Source of the DNA: Saprospiraceae bacterium
GTDB taxonomy: Bacteria > Bacteroidota > Bacteroidia > Chitinophagales > Saprospiraceae
Direction of reading: 5' to 3'
DNA: 64,000 nucleotides
Assembly: GCA_027488935.1 (NCBI GenBank)
Contig: JAIYAP010000047.1
Location: forward strand, 1 to 64,000
Shown one piece after another: positions 28,365-36,768 of this stretch. The notes beneath the pieces are model-generated. The model was not told the DNA's origin. It did no database searches and saw only the letters and a program-made list of their open reading frames with translations. The position numbers and the translations under genes are program-made. How positions within the stretch are numbered: the stretch's first letter is position 1; each line of letters begins with the position of its first letter.

Positions 28365-29366
28365 ATGCACACACCCGACGATTTTATTCTGTTGATCAAC
28401 AAATCACTTACCGGCGAAATTCAGCCAGCCGAGCTTGATTTGTTGCGTAAATGGATTGCACAATCGCCAGAAAATCAGCAGATTGAGCAGGATTTTCGCC
28501 AAATTTGGTTACAAAGCAAACCCCTACAAAAAACATTTACCCCCAACCTGGATCAGGATTTTGCACAGGTAATGGGAAAAATTCGGGCAGAAGCACAGCC
28601 TGTACGCCGGTCTTATTTATCCCCTATGCTGTTGCGCGTCGCTGCAGCCATGGTGTTGCTGCTTGCCAGCATTTACACCTGGAACTTGTTTAGCACCGAT
28701 TCAGTGGCCCTGCAAACCGTTGTGGCATTGCAGACCGAAAAACAATACCAGGAATTGCCGGATGGATCAAAAGTATGGTTGCGGAAAGGCGCCAAACTGC
28801 AATATCCTGCAAAATTTAGTAAGAAGGACCGTCAAGTAGAACTCGAAGGTGAAGCCTATTTTGAAGTAGCCCACGATCCGAAGCACCCTTTTAAAGTAAT
28901 GGTAAACGGCGGCGGCATGATTGAGGTACTTGGTACATCGTTTGAGGTAAATGTAGCACCCCAGGCCGACGAACACGCCGTATATGTACGTACCGGAAAA
29001 GTGCGCTATATGCCGGAAAACAACGCGAAAAGCGTCATGCTGCTGCCTGGCAACAAAGCAACCTACAGCCACGCTACCGCACAAATTCAGGTTAAAGAAC
29101 AAGTTTCTGCGAATGAACTGGCTTGGCAAACTGGAGGACTGGCGTTTGTAAACACCCCACTTCATTTGGTTATAACGGATTTGCAGCAATATTTTAGTGT
29201 AAAAATTGTGCTAAAAAACACTGCGCTGCGCAACTGCCCCTTCACGGCACCCATCACCAACCAATCGGTTGAAAAGGTATTGGAAGGACTTGCCCTGGTG
29301 TTTGATATGAAACTGGAAAAACCCGAACAAGGAGCATTTATTCTTGCAGGTGGCTCTTGTAAATAA
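28365..29366 (+). CDS. FecR family anti-sigma protein
   Basis: The 333-residue inner-membrane protein starts at ATG 28365; an upstream TTG at 28338 is less likely. A cytoplasmic N-terminal sigma-binding region is followed by one transmembrane helix (MLLRVAAAMVLLLASIYTW, about 85-104). The periplasmic FecR domain comes next (DGSKVWLRKGAKLQYPAKF, VELEGEAYFEVAHDPKHPF), with a C-terminal STN-like DUF4974 region (PLHLVITDLQQYFSVKI). It relays receptor occupancy to the ECF sigma encoded upstream. Confidence 0.94.
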   Translation: MHTPDDFILLINKSLTGEIQPAELDLLRKWIAQSPENQQIEQDFRQIWLQSKPLQKTFTPNLDQDFAQVMGKIRAEAQPVRRSYLSPMLLRVAAAMVLLLASIYTWNLFSTDSVALQTVVALQTEKQYQELPDGSKVWLRKGAKLQYPAKFSKKDRQVELEGEAYFEVAHDPKHPFKVMVNGGGMIEVLGTSFEVNVAPQADEHAVYVRTGKVRYMPENNAKSVMLLPGNKATYSHATAQIQVKEQVSANELAWQTGGLAFVNTPLHLVITDLQQYFSVKIVLKNTALRNCPFTAPITNQSVEKVLEGLALVFDMKLEKPEQGAFILAGGSCK

Positions 29367-29444
29367 AGCTATTTACAGCACCATTGCGGTTTTAACGTTT
29401 CTTTTTTAATAAGTACCTTAACTTGCGCCATTCTTTCCCAATCT

Positions 29445-32099
29445 ATGGCAATGCGGGTTAAGGTATTTTTTATTTTACTCCTTATGGGAGGCACACACAC
29501 TACTTGGGCGCAACAACTCACGCTTCCCGATGTAGATTTTGTTTGCTCGAATTGCCGCCCTGCTGATGCCCTCGTACAATTGAGCCGCCAAACGGGCATT
29601 AATATCGCATTCAACGATCGCATTTTTGCCAATTGCCCGCCGATCAGCATTCAAGTTACCCAGGCTGTTTTTACCGATTTGCTCAACCGCATTGCGGCTT
29701 GCGCGAAGGCGAGTTATAAGGTGGATGGCAATCAGGTATTGTTTTACCGAAAAAACAACCGATTGCCCGTGGGGGGATACATTGAGGATGCTGAAACAGG
29801 CGAACGATTAATTGGCGCCAGCATTCGATGGGTTTCGGAGCAAAAACAGGGCACCGCTTCCAACGAATTTGGCTTTTTTAGCATGAAAATCGAGGAAGGC
29901 GTGCAAACCCTGTTGGTCAGTTACATTGGTTACCAGTCCCAAGCCGTCAATGTGCAGGTTGAGGCGGCACAAATGATCAAGGTGCGTTTGCAGCCCGACA
30001 ACCGTTTGCCAGAGGTATTGGTGCAAGGGCGCACGGGTGCAACCATCCGCGAGCAGGTCATCGGCGCTCCGAAAGAACTGGCGCTGGAAAACCTTAAGTT
30101 TTTGCCCATGCCTGGTGGTGAAGCAGATATTTTGCGCCTGGTGGCCTTCCAGCCCGGGGTACAAACGGGGGTAGACGGCCTTGGGGGCCTACACATTCGC
30201 GGGGGCAATGCCGATCAAAATCTATTTTTACTGGATGACGTACCCGTGTATAGCCCGGGACATGCATTGGGCCTATTTTCCATTTATAATCCTGCGACTG
30301 TAAGCAATGCCCGTTTGTGGAAAGGCGATTTTCCGGCGCGTTATGGCGGACGGGTTTCGTCTGTGCTTGATGTGCGCACCCGCGATGGCAATTTTAAAAA
30401 ATATGAAACGACCTTAAACGTCGGCTTATTTGCCTCCACCTTGGCAACAGAAGGCCCTTTGATTAAAAACAAATGTTCGTTTTTGCTGGGGCTGCGCACC
30501 ACTTATTTTGAGCCGTGGATAAACCTTTTTAGCAAAAGAGGCAATCTGCTAACGACTGTGGGCGATCAAATAAAGTACCGTTTTTACGATTCAAATTTAA
30601 AAATAAATTACATATTTTCGGGAAAAGATCGGGTTTACCTAAGTCTGTACCGAGGAGGCGATGCGTTCCAAAATACCTACAACCAGGATTACAACAATGC
30701 GCGCGGCTTGATCAATGAAAAATACAAACTGCGTTCGAACTGGGGAAATGAAATTGCGGCCCTGCGCTGGAACCATGTATTGCATAAAAACCTGTTTACC
30801 AATACCACGTTGCGGTACAGTAAATATGTGTACCAAAGTCAGCTGAGTTTTAATTCTACCATTTATTATACGACCGGGAAAGAGGCAGTTTTGGCCGATT
30901 ATGCCCAGTTGTATCAAACCCTGATTCAGGATGGTTCCTTAAAAACAGATTTTACCTATTATATATCGCCTGCTTTTACGCTGCGTTTTGGCGGCGCTTA
31001 CACCAGCCATACCTTTCAGCCGGGCGCGCTTTCGGCCAACCTGCAACAAACAGGCCAGGCGCCTGGCGTGATTGACTCTTTAGAAACCGTGCTCGTAAAC
31101 AATGAAATCATTAGAGCGGGGGAATCTGAAGCATATTTGGACGCTGAATTTGAGCCCGCACGTTATATACGCATTGAAACAGGGCTAAATGCGGCCTTGT
31201 TTTCTAGTGCAGGTATTACGTATAAAGCATTGCAACCGCGCTTCAAAATACAGCGCAGCGGCCCTAAAGGATGGAATTTCTGGGGTGGTTTTTATAAAAA
31301 TACCCAATTTTTGCATCAAATTGGCACTTTTAATATTAGTTTGCCCTTCGAATTGTGGGTACCGAGTACCAAAACGGTAAAACCCGAACAGGTTTGGCAA
31401 ATTTCGACCGGCATTGGATGGCAACGCAATGGTTGGGGTATACAATTGGAGGGTTACTATAAACGGTTGGGCCGGGTATTGTCCTTTATTTCCAACAACG
31501 AGGCGTTGTACACGGGGGGGGCCGAAGATGCAAGTGGTTGGGAAGACCGAATTGCCGAAGGAACGGGCAACAGCAAAGGCCTGGAGTTTTTAATGGAAAA
31601 AAACAAGGGAAAAACCACGGGTTCGATTGCTTATACGCTCTCTAAGTCGGATCGATTGTTTCCGGATATTAATTCGGGCCGCGTGTTTCCTTTCCGATAT
31701 GACCGTCGACATGATTTGAAACTTACGGTACAGCAGCGCATCAGCCATTGGTGTAATGTTACGGGTATCTGGTCGTTTGCCAGCGGCAATCCGATTACCT
31801 TGGCGGGCGTAAAATTCAGGCATGAATCGGTGGAAGGGCAAGTACAACGCGATGTATTTGCTTATACAGAAGTAAATGGGTATCGTTTGCCCAGTTACCA
31901 CCGATTTGATATCGCCTTGAATGGGTTGTTTAAGAAAGGCCCCTTGAGCCACCAAATTCAATTGGGCGTTTACAACACATACAACCAGGCTAATCCATTT
32001 TTCATCTATGTGGATGCAGGTAGTAATGTTAAAGGGAAAGCGATTCAATACACCTTATTGCCTGTTTTGCCGTCCTTTCGGTATCAAATCAAATTTTAA
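29445..32099 (+). CDS. TonB-dependent receptor with STN and carboxypeptidase-regulatory domains
   Basis: The 884-residue outer-membrane transducer has a signal peptide (about 1-23, ending TWAQ) and a secretin/TonB short N-terminal domain (about 30-100, QLSRQTGINIAFNDRIF) for signalling to FecR. A CarboxypepD_reg-like beta-sandwich follows (about 108-185, GGYIEDAETGERLIGASI), then a plug (LGGLHIRGGNADQNLFLLDD) and a 22-strand barrel ending in aromatic F. The alternative start at the second Met (29451) gives the same signal. With FecI/FecR upstream it should import a ligand such as a siderophore or glycan and self-regulate; the ligand is unknown. Confidence 0.94.
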   Translation: MAMRVKVFFILLLMGGTHTTWAQQLTLPDVDFVCSNCRPADALVQLSRQTGINIAFNDRIFANCPPISIQVTQAVFTDLLNRIAACAKASYKVDGNQVLFYRKNNRLPVGGYIEDAETGERLIGASIRWVSEQKQGTASNEFGFFSMKIEEGVQTLLVSYIGYQSQAVNVQVEAAQMIKVRLQPDNRLPEVLVQGRTGATIREQVIGAPKELALENLKFLPMPGGEADILRLVAFQPGVQTGVDGLGGLHIRGGNADQNLFLLDDVPVYSPGHALGLFSIYNPATVSNARLWKGDFPARYGGRVSSVLDVRTRDGNFKKYETTLNVGLFASTLATEGPLIKNKCSFLLGLRTTYFEPWINLFSKRGNLLTTVGDQIKYRFYDSNLKINYIFSGKDRVYLSLYRGGDAFQNTYNQDYNNARGLINEKYKLRSNWGNEIAALRWNHVLHKNLFTNTTLRYSKYVYQSQLSFNSTIYYTTGKEAVLADYAQLYQTLIQDGSLKTDFTYYISPAFTLRFGGAYTSHTFQPGALSANLQQTGQAPGVIDSLETVLVNNEIIRAGESEAYLDAEFEPARYIRIETGLNAALFSSAGITYKALQPRFKIQRSGPKGWNFWGGFYKNTQFLHQIGTFNISLPFELWVPSTKTVKPEQVWQISTGIGWQRNGWGIQLEGYYKRLGRVLSFISNNEALYTGGAEDASGWEDRIAEGTGNSKGLEFLMEKNKGKTTGSIAYTLSKSDRLFPDINSGRVFPFRYDRRHDLKLTVQQRISHWCNVTGIWSFASGNPITLAGVKFRHESVEGQVQRDVFAYTEVNGYRLPSYHRFDIALNGLFKKGPLSHQIQLGVYNTYNQANPFFIYVDAGSNVKGKAIQYTLLPVLPSFRYQIKF

Positions 32100-32138
32100 T
32101 CGGCTGCATTTGTATCCGAATGGCTTAATTTTATCGTT

Positions 32139-33080
32139 ATGCATTGGTCTTTTCGTTGCTTTCATTTGCTCTGCATCGCTTTCCTGGCGGTCTTGCATGG
32201 GCGTTGTGCGCGTGAAATAACCATCGACCTACCAGAAGAGGACCCGAAACTGGTCGCTGTATGCCATTTTTCGCCAACAGAACCGTTCCGGGTGAAAATT
32301 ACCGTAAGCCAGCCGGTGTATGGAAATGCCATACCCACCACCCCGGAAGTTGCAGATGTGACCATTTCAAAAAATGGTTTATTTGTAGACAAGTTGTTTT
32401 CCACCTTTACCCCCCAGGGAAGTTTATACTGGGAAAGTCGTGAAAACCCCGTACCTGGGCAGCAATACGCCATGGTGGTACGTGTACCGGGCTACCCTAC
32501 CCTCGAAACAACCAGCGTTTCGCCCGTTTTTGTGGGTCTGGACCCCATCAGCCTATCGGCCAAGGATATTGACACCATAAAATACAATGAAACCCGGTAT
32601 GAATTGCGGATTCCGTTGCAGTTGCAGGTAAAAAACCTGCCCACGACCAACCAATTTTTCGCTTTCAAACTTTCGCACGAAATTGGGGTGTATGATTATT
32701 CGGAAGCCCCGCCGGAACTTTTGTTTACCAGTACCTCCGATTCAACTTTCTTTTTGGCCGATGGCCGTACCCTTTCTTTGCTGTACAACATTGCCGAACC
32801 AGCCGTTTTAATCAATGAAAACTTTTGGAATGAAGATCGCAGCGTACTGAGTTTGATTGTGCGGATCGCCTACAACCCAAAAGAAGAGCAACCGCGCCAG
32901 TTTTTTGTGGAATGGCGTACCTTGTCGGAAGATTTTTACCGCTATCATTTGTCGATTGCCCGCCAGGGTAGCAGTGTTCCTTTGAGCGAACCGGATGCTG
33001 TTTACAACAATATTAAGGGTGGATATGGCAATTTTGGTGGTTTTTCGAGTAAAACATATACCGTTGAACTGGCGAAGTAA
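32139..33080 (+). CDS. DUF4249 domain lipoprotein-like protein
   Basis: The 313-residue protein matches DUF4249 as found after TonB receptors in Bacteroidota. Typical blocks are REITIDLPEEDPKLVAVCHF (first beta domain), VKITVSQPVYGN, TPEVADVTISKNG, and a C-terminal LSEDFYRYHLSIARQ followed by NIKGGYGNFGGFSS. The N-terminal hydrophobic segment ends GRC, a weak lipobox, so it may be a surface lipoprotein partner of the receptor. It lies 39 bp after the receptor gene in the same operon. Confidence 0.9.
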   Translation: MHWSFRCFHLLCIAFLAVLHGRCAREITIDLPEEDPKLVAVCHFSPTEPFRVKITVSQPVYGNAIPTTPEVADVTISKNGLFVDKLFSTFTPQGSLYWESRENPVPGQQYAMVVRVPGYPTLETTSVSPVFVGLDPISLSAKDIDTIKYNETRYELRIPLQLQVKNLPTTNQFFAFKLSHEIGVYDYSEAPPELLFTSTSDSTFFLADGRTLSLLYNIAEPAVLINENFWNEDRSVLSLIVRIAYNPKEEQPRQFFVEWRTLSEDFYRYHLSIARQGSSVPLSEPDAVYNNIKGGYGNFGGFSSKTYTVELAK

Positions 33081-33132
33081 TCTTTTGTTTTGTAAAAATT
33101 CACAGACAAAATGATTCGGAGTCGGAATAGCA

Positions 33133-33162
33133 TTTGTAGGGTGGGAAAAATACCTACTTTTG
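33133..33162 (+). promoter_or_regulatory. Promoter of malate dehydrogenase
   Basis: TTTG (33133-33136), an 18-bp spacer and TACTTTTG (33155-33162) form one of the best Bacteroidota promoter matches in the window. The ATG at 33193 lies 30 bp downstream. Confidence 0.7.
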
Positions 33163-33192
33163 CAAACACTTAAAATTTCAATGCCTTAACGA

Positions 33193-34128
33193 ATGAGCAA
33201 AATTACCGTAGTAGGCGCCGGTAACGTAGGCGCAACTTGTGCGAACGTTCTCGCCCATGCAGACATCTTCAATGAAGTTGTATTGATTGATATTCAGGGA
33301 AATATGGCAAAAGGGAAAGCCCTTGATACCTGGCAGCAAGCCCCCATTGATCATTATTCTACCCGGATCACGGGCGGTGATGACTATGCCCTTACTGCCG
33401 ATTCTGATATCGTAGTAATCACCGCAGGCATCCCGCGTAAACCGGGTATGAGCCGCGATGACTTGATCGCTACCAACGCAAAAATCGTTGTATCTGTTAC
33501 CAAAAGTATCCTGCAGTACACACCAAACCCAATTATTATTGTGGTTTCCAATCCGTTGGATGTGATGACTTACGCTTGCTGGAAAGCTTCCGGTTTGCCA
33601 GAAAGTCGCGTATTGGGTATGGCAGGTGTATTGGATACTGCACGGTATCGCGCATTTTTGGCCGAAGCACTGGATGTATCTCCAAAAGACATTCAGGCAA
33701 TGTTGATGGGTGGTCATGGCGATACGATGGTACCCCTGCCGCGTTTCACCACCGTGAGCGGTATTCCGGTGAGCGAACTGATTGATGCAGCCGCTTTGGA
33801 TGCCATCATTCAACGCACCAAAGTGGGCGGCGGCGAATTGGTTAACCTCATGGGTACTTCTGCCTGGTATGCACCAGGTGCAGCAGCAGCGCAAATGGCC
33901 ATTTCCATTATCAAAGACGAAAAACGGGTCGTACCGGCCTGTGTGCGCTTAACTGGTCAATATGGCGTAAATGACGTATTTGTTGGTGCGCCGGTTAAAC
34001 TAGGACGCCAAGGAATTGTTAATATCATTGAATTGAAATTGGACGAAGCAGAAACAGCCTTGTTGCACCAATCTGCTGGTGCAGTAAAGGAAATTGTGGA
34101 CGTTTTGGATACCATGAATTTGATTTAA
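33193..34128 (+). CDS. mdh: Malate dehydrogenase
   Basis: This 311-residue LDH-like MDH interconverts malate and oxaloacetate with NAD in the TCA cycle. The Rossmann motif GAGNVG is at residues 8-13, and an acidic residue at the end of strand 2 (LIDIQ, D33) favours NAD. The substrate loop AGIPRKPGMSRDDL has the malate-type Arg instead of the lactate-type Gln. Catalytic His is in GGHGDTMVP (H175), and the N of VVSNPLDV is conserved. It is monocistronic, with its own promoter and hairpin terminator. Confidence 0.97.
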   Translation: MSKITVVGAGNVGATCANVLAHADIFNEVVLIDIQGNMAKGKALDTWQQAPIDHYSTRITGGDDYALTADSDIVVITAGIPRKPGMSRDDLIATNAKIVVSVTKSILQYTPNPIIIVVSNPLDVMTYACWKASGLPESRVLGMAGVLDTARYRAFLAEALDVSPKDIQAMLMGGHGDTMVPLPRFTTVSGIPVSELIDAAALDAIIQRTKVGGGELVNLMGTSAWYAPGAAAAQMAISIIKDEKRVVPACVRLTGQYGVNDVFVGAPVKLGRQGIVNIIELKLDEAETALLHQSAGAVKEIVDVLDTMNLI

Positions 34129-34139
34129 TGCCATTGTTG

Positions 34140-34180
34140 TACCGTTGGCGGCGCTTTTAAAACAAACGTCGCCAACGGTA
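34140..34180 (+). terminator. Hairpin terminator after mdh
   Basis: A perfect 11-bp stem (TACCGTTGGCG at 34140-34150 with CGCCAACGGTA at 34170-34180) begins 11 bp after the mdh stop. The following T-content is modest. Confidence 0.75.
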
Positions 34181-34198
34181 TTCACCTAAATTATTTAT

Positions 34199-34762
34199 AT
34201 GCTAGGAACGCATACCCCTTCTCACCCGATGTTTTGGGAAGAGATGATCACAGTGAATTCGGGCGAGACTTTGGCAGAACTCGCTAATAAACAACCCGTA
34301 CTGTTGGTTTTTTTGCGTTTTTTCGGTTGTTCTTTTTGCCGAGAAGCCATTAGTGATATTTCAAAACGCAAAAAAAACCTCGAATCAATGGGGTTTCGCA
34401 TTGTGTTTGTGCACATGGCGCCGGATAAAGAAGTGGCGGAAAAGTTTTTCAAAAAGTACAAGTTGTTTCCCATCGACCATATTGCGGATCCGGAAAAGCA
34501 GTTCTACCGCAGCTTTGGACTCGGACGGGGCACTCCGGTGCAACTTTTCGGATTAATGAATTGGATCCGCGGCTTTGAAGCATCCGTGGTAGAAGGACAT
34601 GGGGCCACGTATCACAGCGAAGAATTGGGCGATGGCTTTCAGATGCCTGGTGTTTTTGTCTTACATCAGGGCGAAATCCGCAATTCATTCATCCACCGCT
34701 ACCCGTATGATCGCCCGGATTATGAAGAAATTTGCCAAATTCGGCTTTCAACAGGCGATTAA
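34199..34762 (+). CDS. Peroxiredoxin-like (AhpC/TSA, PRXL2 type) redox protein
   Basis: The 187-residue protein has a thioredoxin fold. The active site FFGCSFCREA carries cysteines C44 and C47, followed by RIVFVHMAPDKEVAEKFF. Then come YRSFGLGRGTPVQLFG and DGFQMPGVFVLHQGEIRNSF, typical of the PRXL2/SelL-like group. There is no signal peptide, so it is cytoplasmic. It may reduce peroxides or protein thiols. The stop lies 42 bp before the next TonB receptor gene. Confidence 0.85.
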   Translation: MLGTHTPSHPMFWEEMITVNSGETLAELANKQPVLLVFLRFFGCSFCREAISDISKRKKNLESMGFRIVFVHMAPDKEVAEKFFKKYKLFPIDHIADPEKQFYRSFGLGRGTPVQLFGLMNWIRGFEASVVEGHGATYHSEELGDGFQMPGVFVLHQGEIRNSFIHRYPYDRPDYEEICQIRLSTGD

Positions 34763-34803
34763 TGTTCGGTGACGGGACTTTTGGAACCTGTAGTCCTGCT
34801 GTC

Positions 34804-36681
34804 ATGTTTAAATTGCCTGTTTTCTTTTTGTTGTTTGGGTGCTTTTGTGTTTCCAACCCTGTTTGGAGCCAGGATTCTACGCAGGTGCTGCCCCTGCTCA
34901 CCATTCGCAGTGCCCGCATTGAGCAAACCGGATTCAAGCGTTGGCAGGCCGATTCTTTACCTGTTTTATTGCCTGTTTCGGGTGCCCAACGCTTGAGTTG
35001 GGAAAGCCCATTATCGGTGCGCATCACAGCACCCGGCACCCTGGCCACAGTTTCGGCACGCGGCATGGGCCCCACGCATACCCCCGTTTTTTGGAATGGC
35101 ATTAATTTACAAAGCCCGATGAATGGCGTTGTGGATGTTTCCCTCTTGCCTGTTTGGCCCGAAGACCAATTGGAATTGCGTTCGGGTGGACAAAGCGCGG
35201 CATTGGGCAGCGGTGCCATGGGCGGCGCCGTGCTGCTCGACCATCCTTGGCAATCCAACCCCGGTTTTTCCGGAAATGCGGGTGTCCAAGTGGGTAGTTT
35301 TGATCAGAAAAACTACCAGGGGAAACTGGCATACCAACGCCAAAACTGGCAGATCAGCCTGCGTGGAAACCACCAAAAAGCCACCAATGATTTCCCGTTT
35401 CGCAATACGGTTCAAATCGGAAGGCCCTTGGTGCGGCAACAAAACAATGCCCTGGAAAAAACGGATTTTCAACAGTTTTTCCAGTTTCAGCGCACCCCCA
35501 AACATACCTTCCGCGCTCTTTTTTGGCAACAGTATGCATTTCGTGGCATTCCGCAGCCTATTACCGCTTCCCCAAAAGAAAGTTGGCAAAAAGACCGCGC
35601 GCGCCGGAGCATCCTCTCCTGGATCTATCAACCCGCTCCAAAAACGCAAATCCAAACCAAAATTGCCTGGCTGGATGAGTGGATCGCCTTTCGTTTGTCG
35701 GGCGATACCGATACCAGTTATGCCCAAACCTTGTTGTGTAACTCGGAGTTGACCCAATACCTATCGGAAGCCCTTACCATCAAAATAGGCGTGCAGGCCT
35801 TGCAACAATGGGCACGCGCTGATGGCTATGCGGATAGTGCCAAATTGTACCAACAAATCAGGTTGGCCGGTTTCGCGCTGGCAGAATGGCGGGTAGGTAC
35901 GGGCAAACTGAGCGCTTTAGTCCGGCAGGAATGGGCGCAAAACCAACAGGCACCCTTTACCTGGTCGTTGGGAGGCGTGTTCAGCCTGGGGCCGCATACA
36001 GAAATTGCGTTTCATGGATCCCGGAATTTCAACATGCCCACCTTCAATGATCGGTTTTGGATGGTATATGGTCAAACGGATCTTGCTTCCGAACGCGGAT
36101 ACAGCACGGATGTCAACTGGAAAAACCATTGGCGCTATTTTAGTGCAGAAATTACGGCGTTTCATATCCTGATCGACGACTGGATTTTGTGGCAACCCGG
36201 CGACGACGGTGTTTTCAGGCCCGGAAATTTAAAAAAAGTGGCTTCGCGCGGATTGGAACTTGCATTTACAAGTCCTTTTAAACTAAAAAACATATATTTT
36301 AAAGCAAAAGCCAGTTATCAATTGAACCGTACCACCAACGTGGCGGTGTACAACAATGCAACCAACAGCCTGGAGCAGCAATTGCTGTATGTCCCGATAC
36401 ACGGTGGTGCTGCCTTGTTTCAAGCACAATACCGCAGCTGGATGCTTAGTTACACCCACCAATATACCGGGAAACGCTATATTCAATCCGATAACAGCAG
36501 CGCTCTTCCCGCATTTCAGCTCGGCACCTTTTATACCGCATGGCAGTTTGGAACATCCAAAAAGACCCGGCTTGCCTTCGATTTTCGCATCGAGAATTGC
36601 TGGAACAAAGCCTACTCCTTTTTAGCCTACCAACCGATGCCCGGACGCAGTTTCCAGGGCGGCCTGCGTTTTGCCTGGTAA
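34804..36681 (+). CDS. TonB-dependent receptor (BtuB-like)
   Basis: The 625-residue outer-membrane receptor starts at ATG 34804, giving a signal peptide (ending NPVWSQ); the earlier TTG start would overlap the preceding gene. The plug domain includes LATVSARGMGPTHTPVFWNG followed by INLQSPMNGVVDVSLLP and GGQSAALGSGAMGGAVLLD. The rest is a beta-barrel with alternating aromatic strands, ending GRSFQGGLRFAW, a typical OMP C-terminus. It is smaller than SusC-type receptors and lacks the carboxypeptidase-regulatory domain, more like vitamin B12 or siderophore receptors. Ligand unknown. Confidence 0.9.
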   Translation: MFKLPVFFLLFGCFCVSNPVWSQDSTQVLPLLTIRSARIEQTGFKRWQADSLPVLLPVSGAQRLSWESPLSVRITAPGTLATVSARGMGPTHTPVFWNGINLQSPMNGVVDVSLLPVWPEDQLELRSGGQSAALGSGAMGGAVLLDHPWQSNPGFSGNAGVQVGSFDQKNYQGKLAYQRQNWQISLRGNHQKATNDFPFRNTVQIGRPLVRQQNNALEKTDFQQFFQFQRTPKHTFRALFWQQYAFRGIPQPITASPKESWQKDRARRSILSWIYQPAPKTQIQTKIAWLDEWIAFRLSGDTDTSYAQTLLCNSELTQYLSEALTIKIGVQALQQWARADGYADSAKLYQQIRLAGFALAEWRVGTGKLSALVRQEWAQNQQAPFTWSLGGVFSLGPHTEIAFHGSRNFNMPTFNDRFWMVYGQTDLASERGYSTDVNWKNHWRYFSAEITAFHILIDDWILWQPGDDGVFRPGNLKKVASRGLELAFTSPFKLKNIYFKAKASYQLNRTTNVAVYNNATNSLEQQLLYVPIHGGAALFQAQYRSWMLSYTHQYTGKRYIQSDNSSALPAFQLGTFYTAWQFGTSKKTRLAFDFRIENCWNKAYSFLAYQPMPGRSFQGGLRFAW

Positions 36682-36768
36682 AGTTTTGTTATCCCCTTGC
36701 ATTTCAAGCATTTTGTACGGCACAGCTGTTGGCCTTGCTTATATTTGCCCAAACTTAACATCCACACC

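Noticed and set aside
34689-35258. A 189-residue minus-strand frame
   Set aside because: It is antisense to the TonB receptor start and has random-looking composition.
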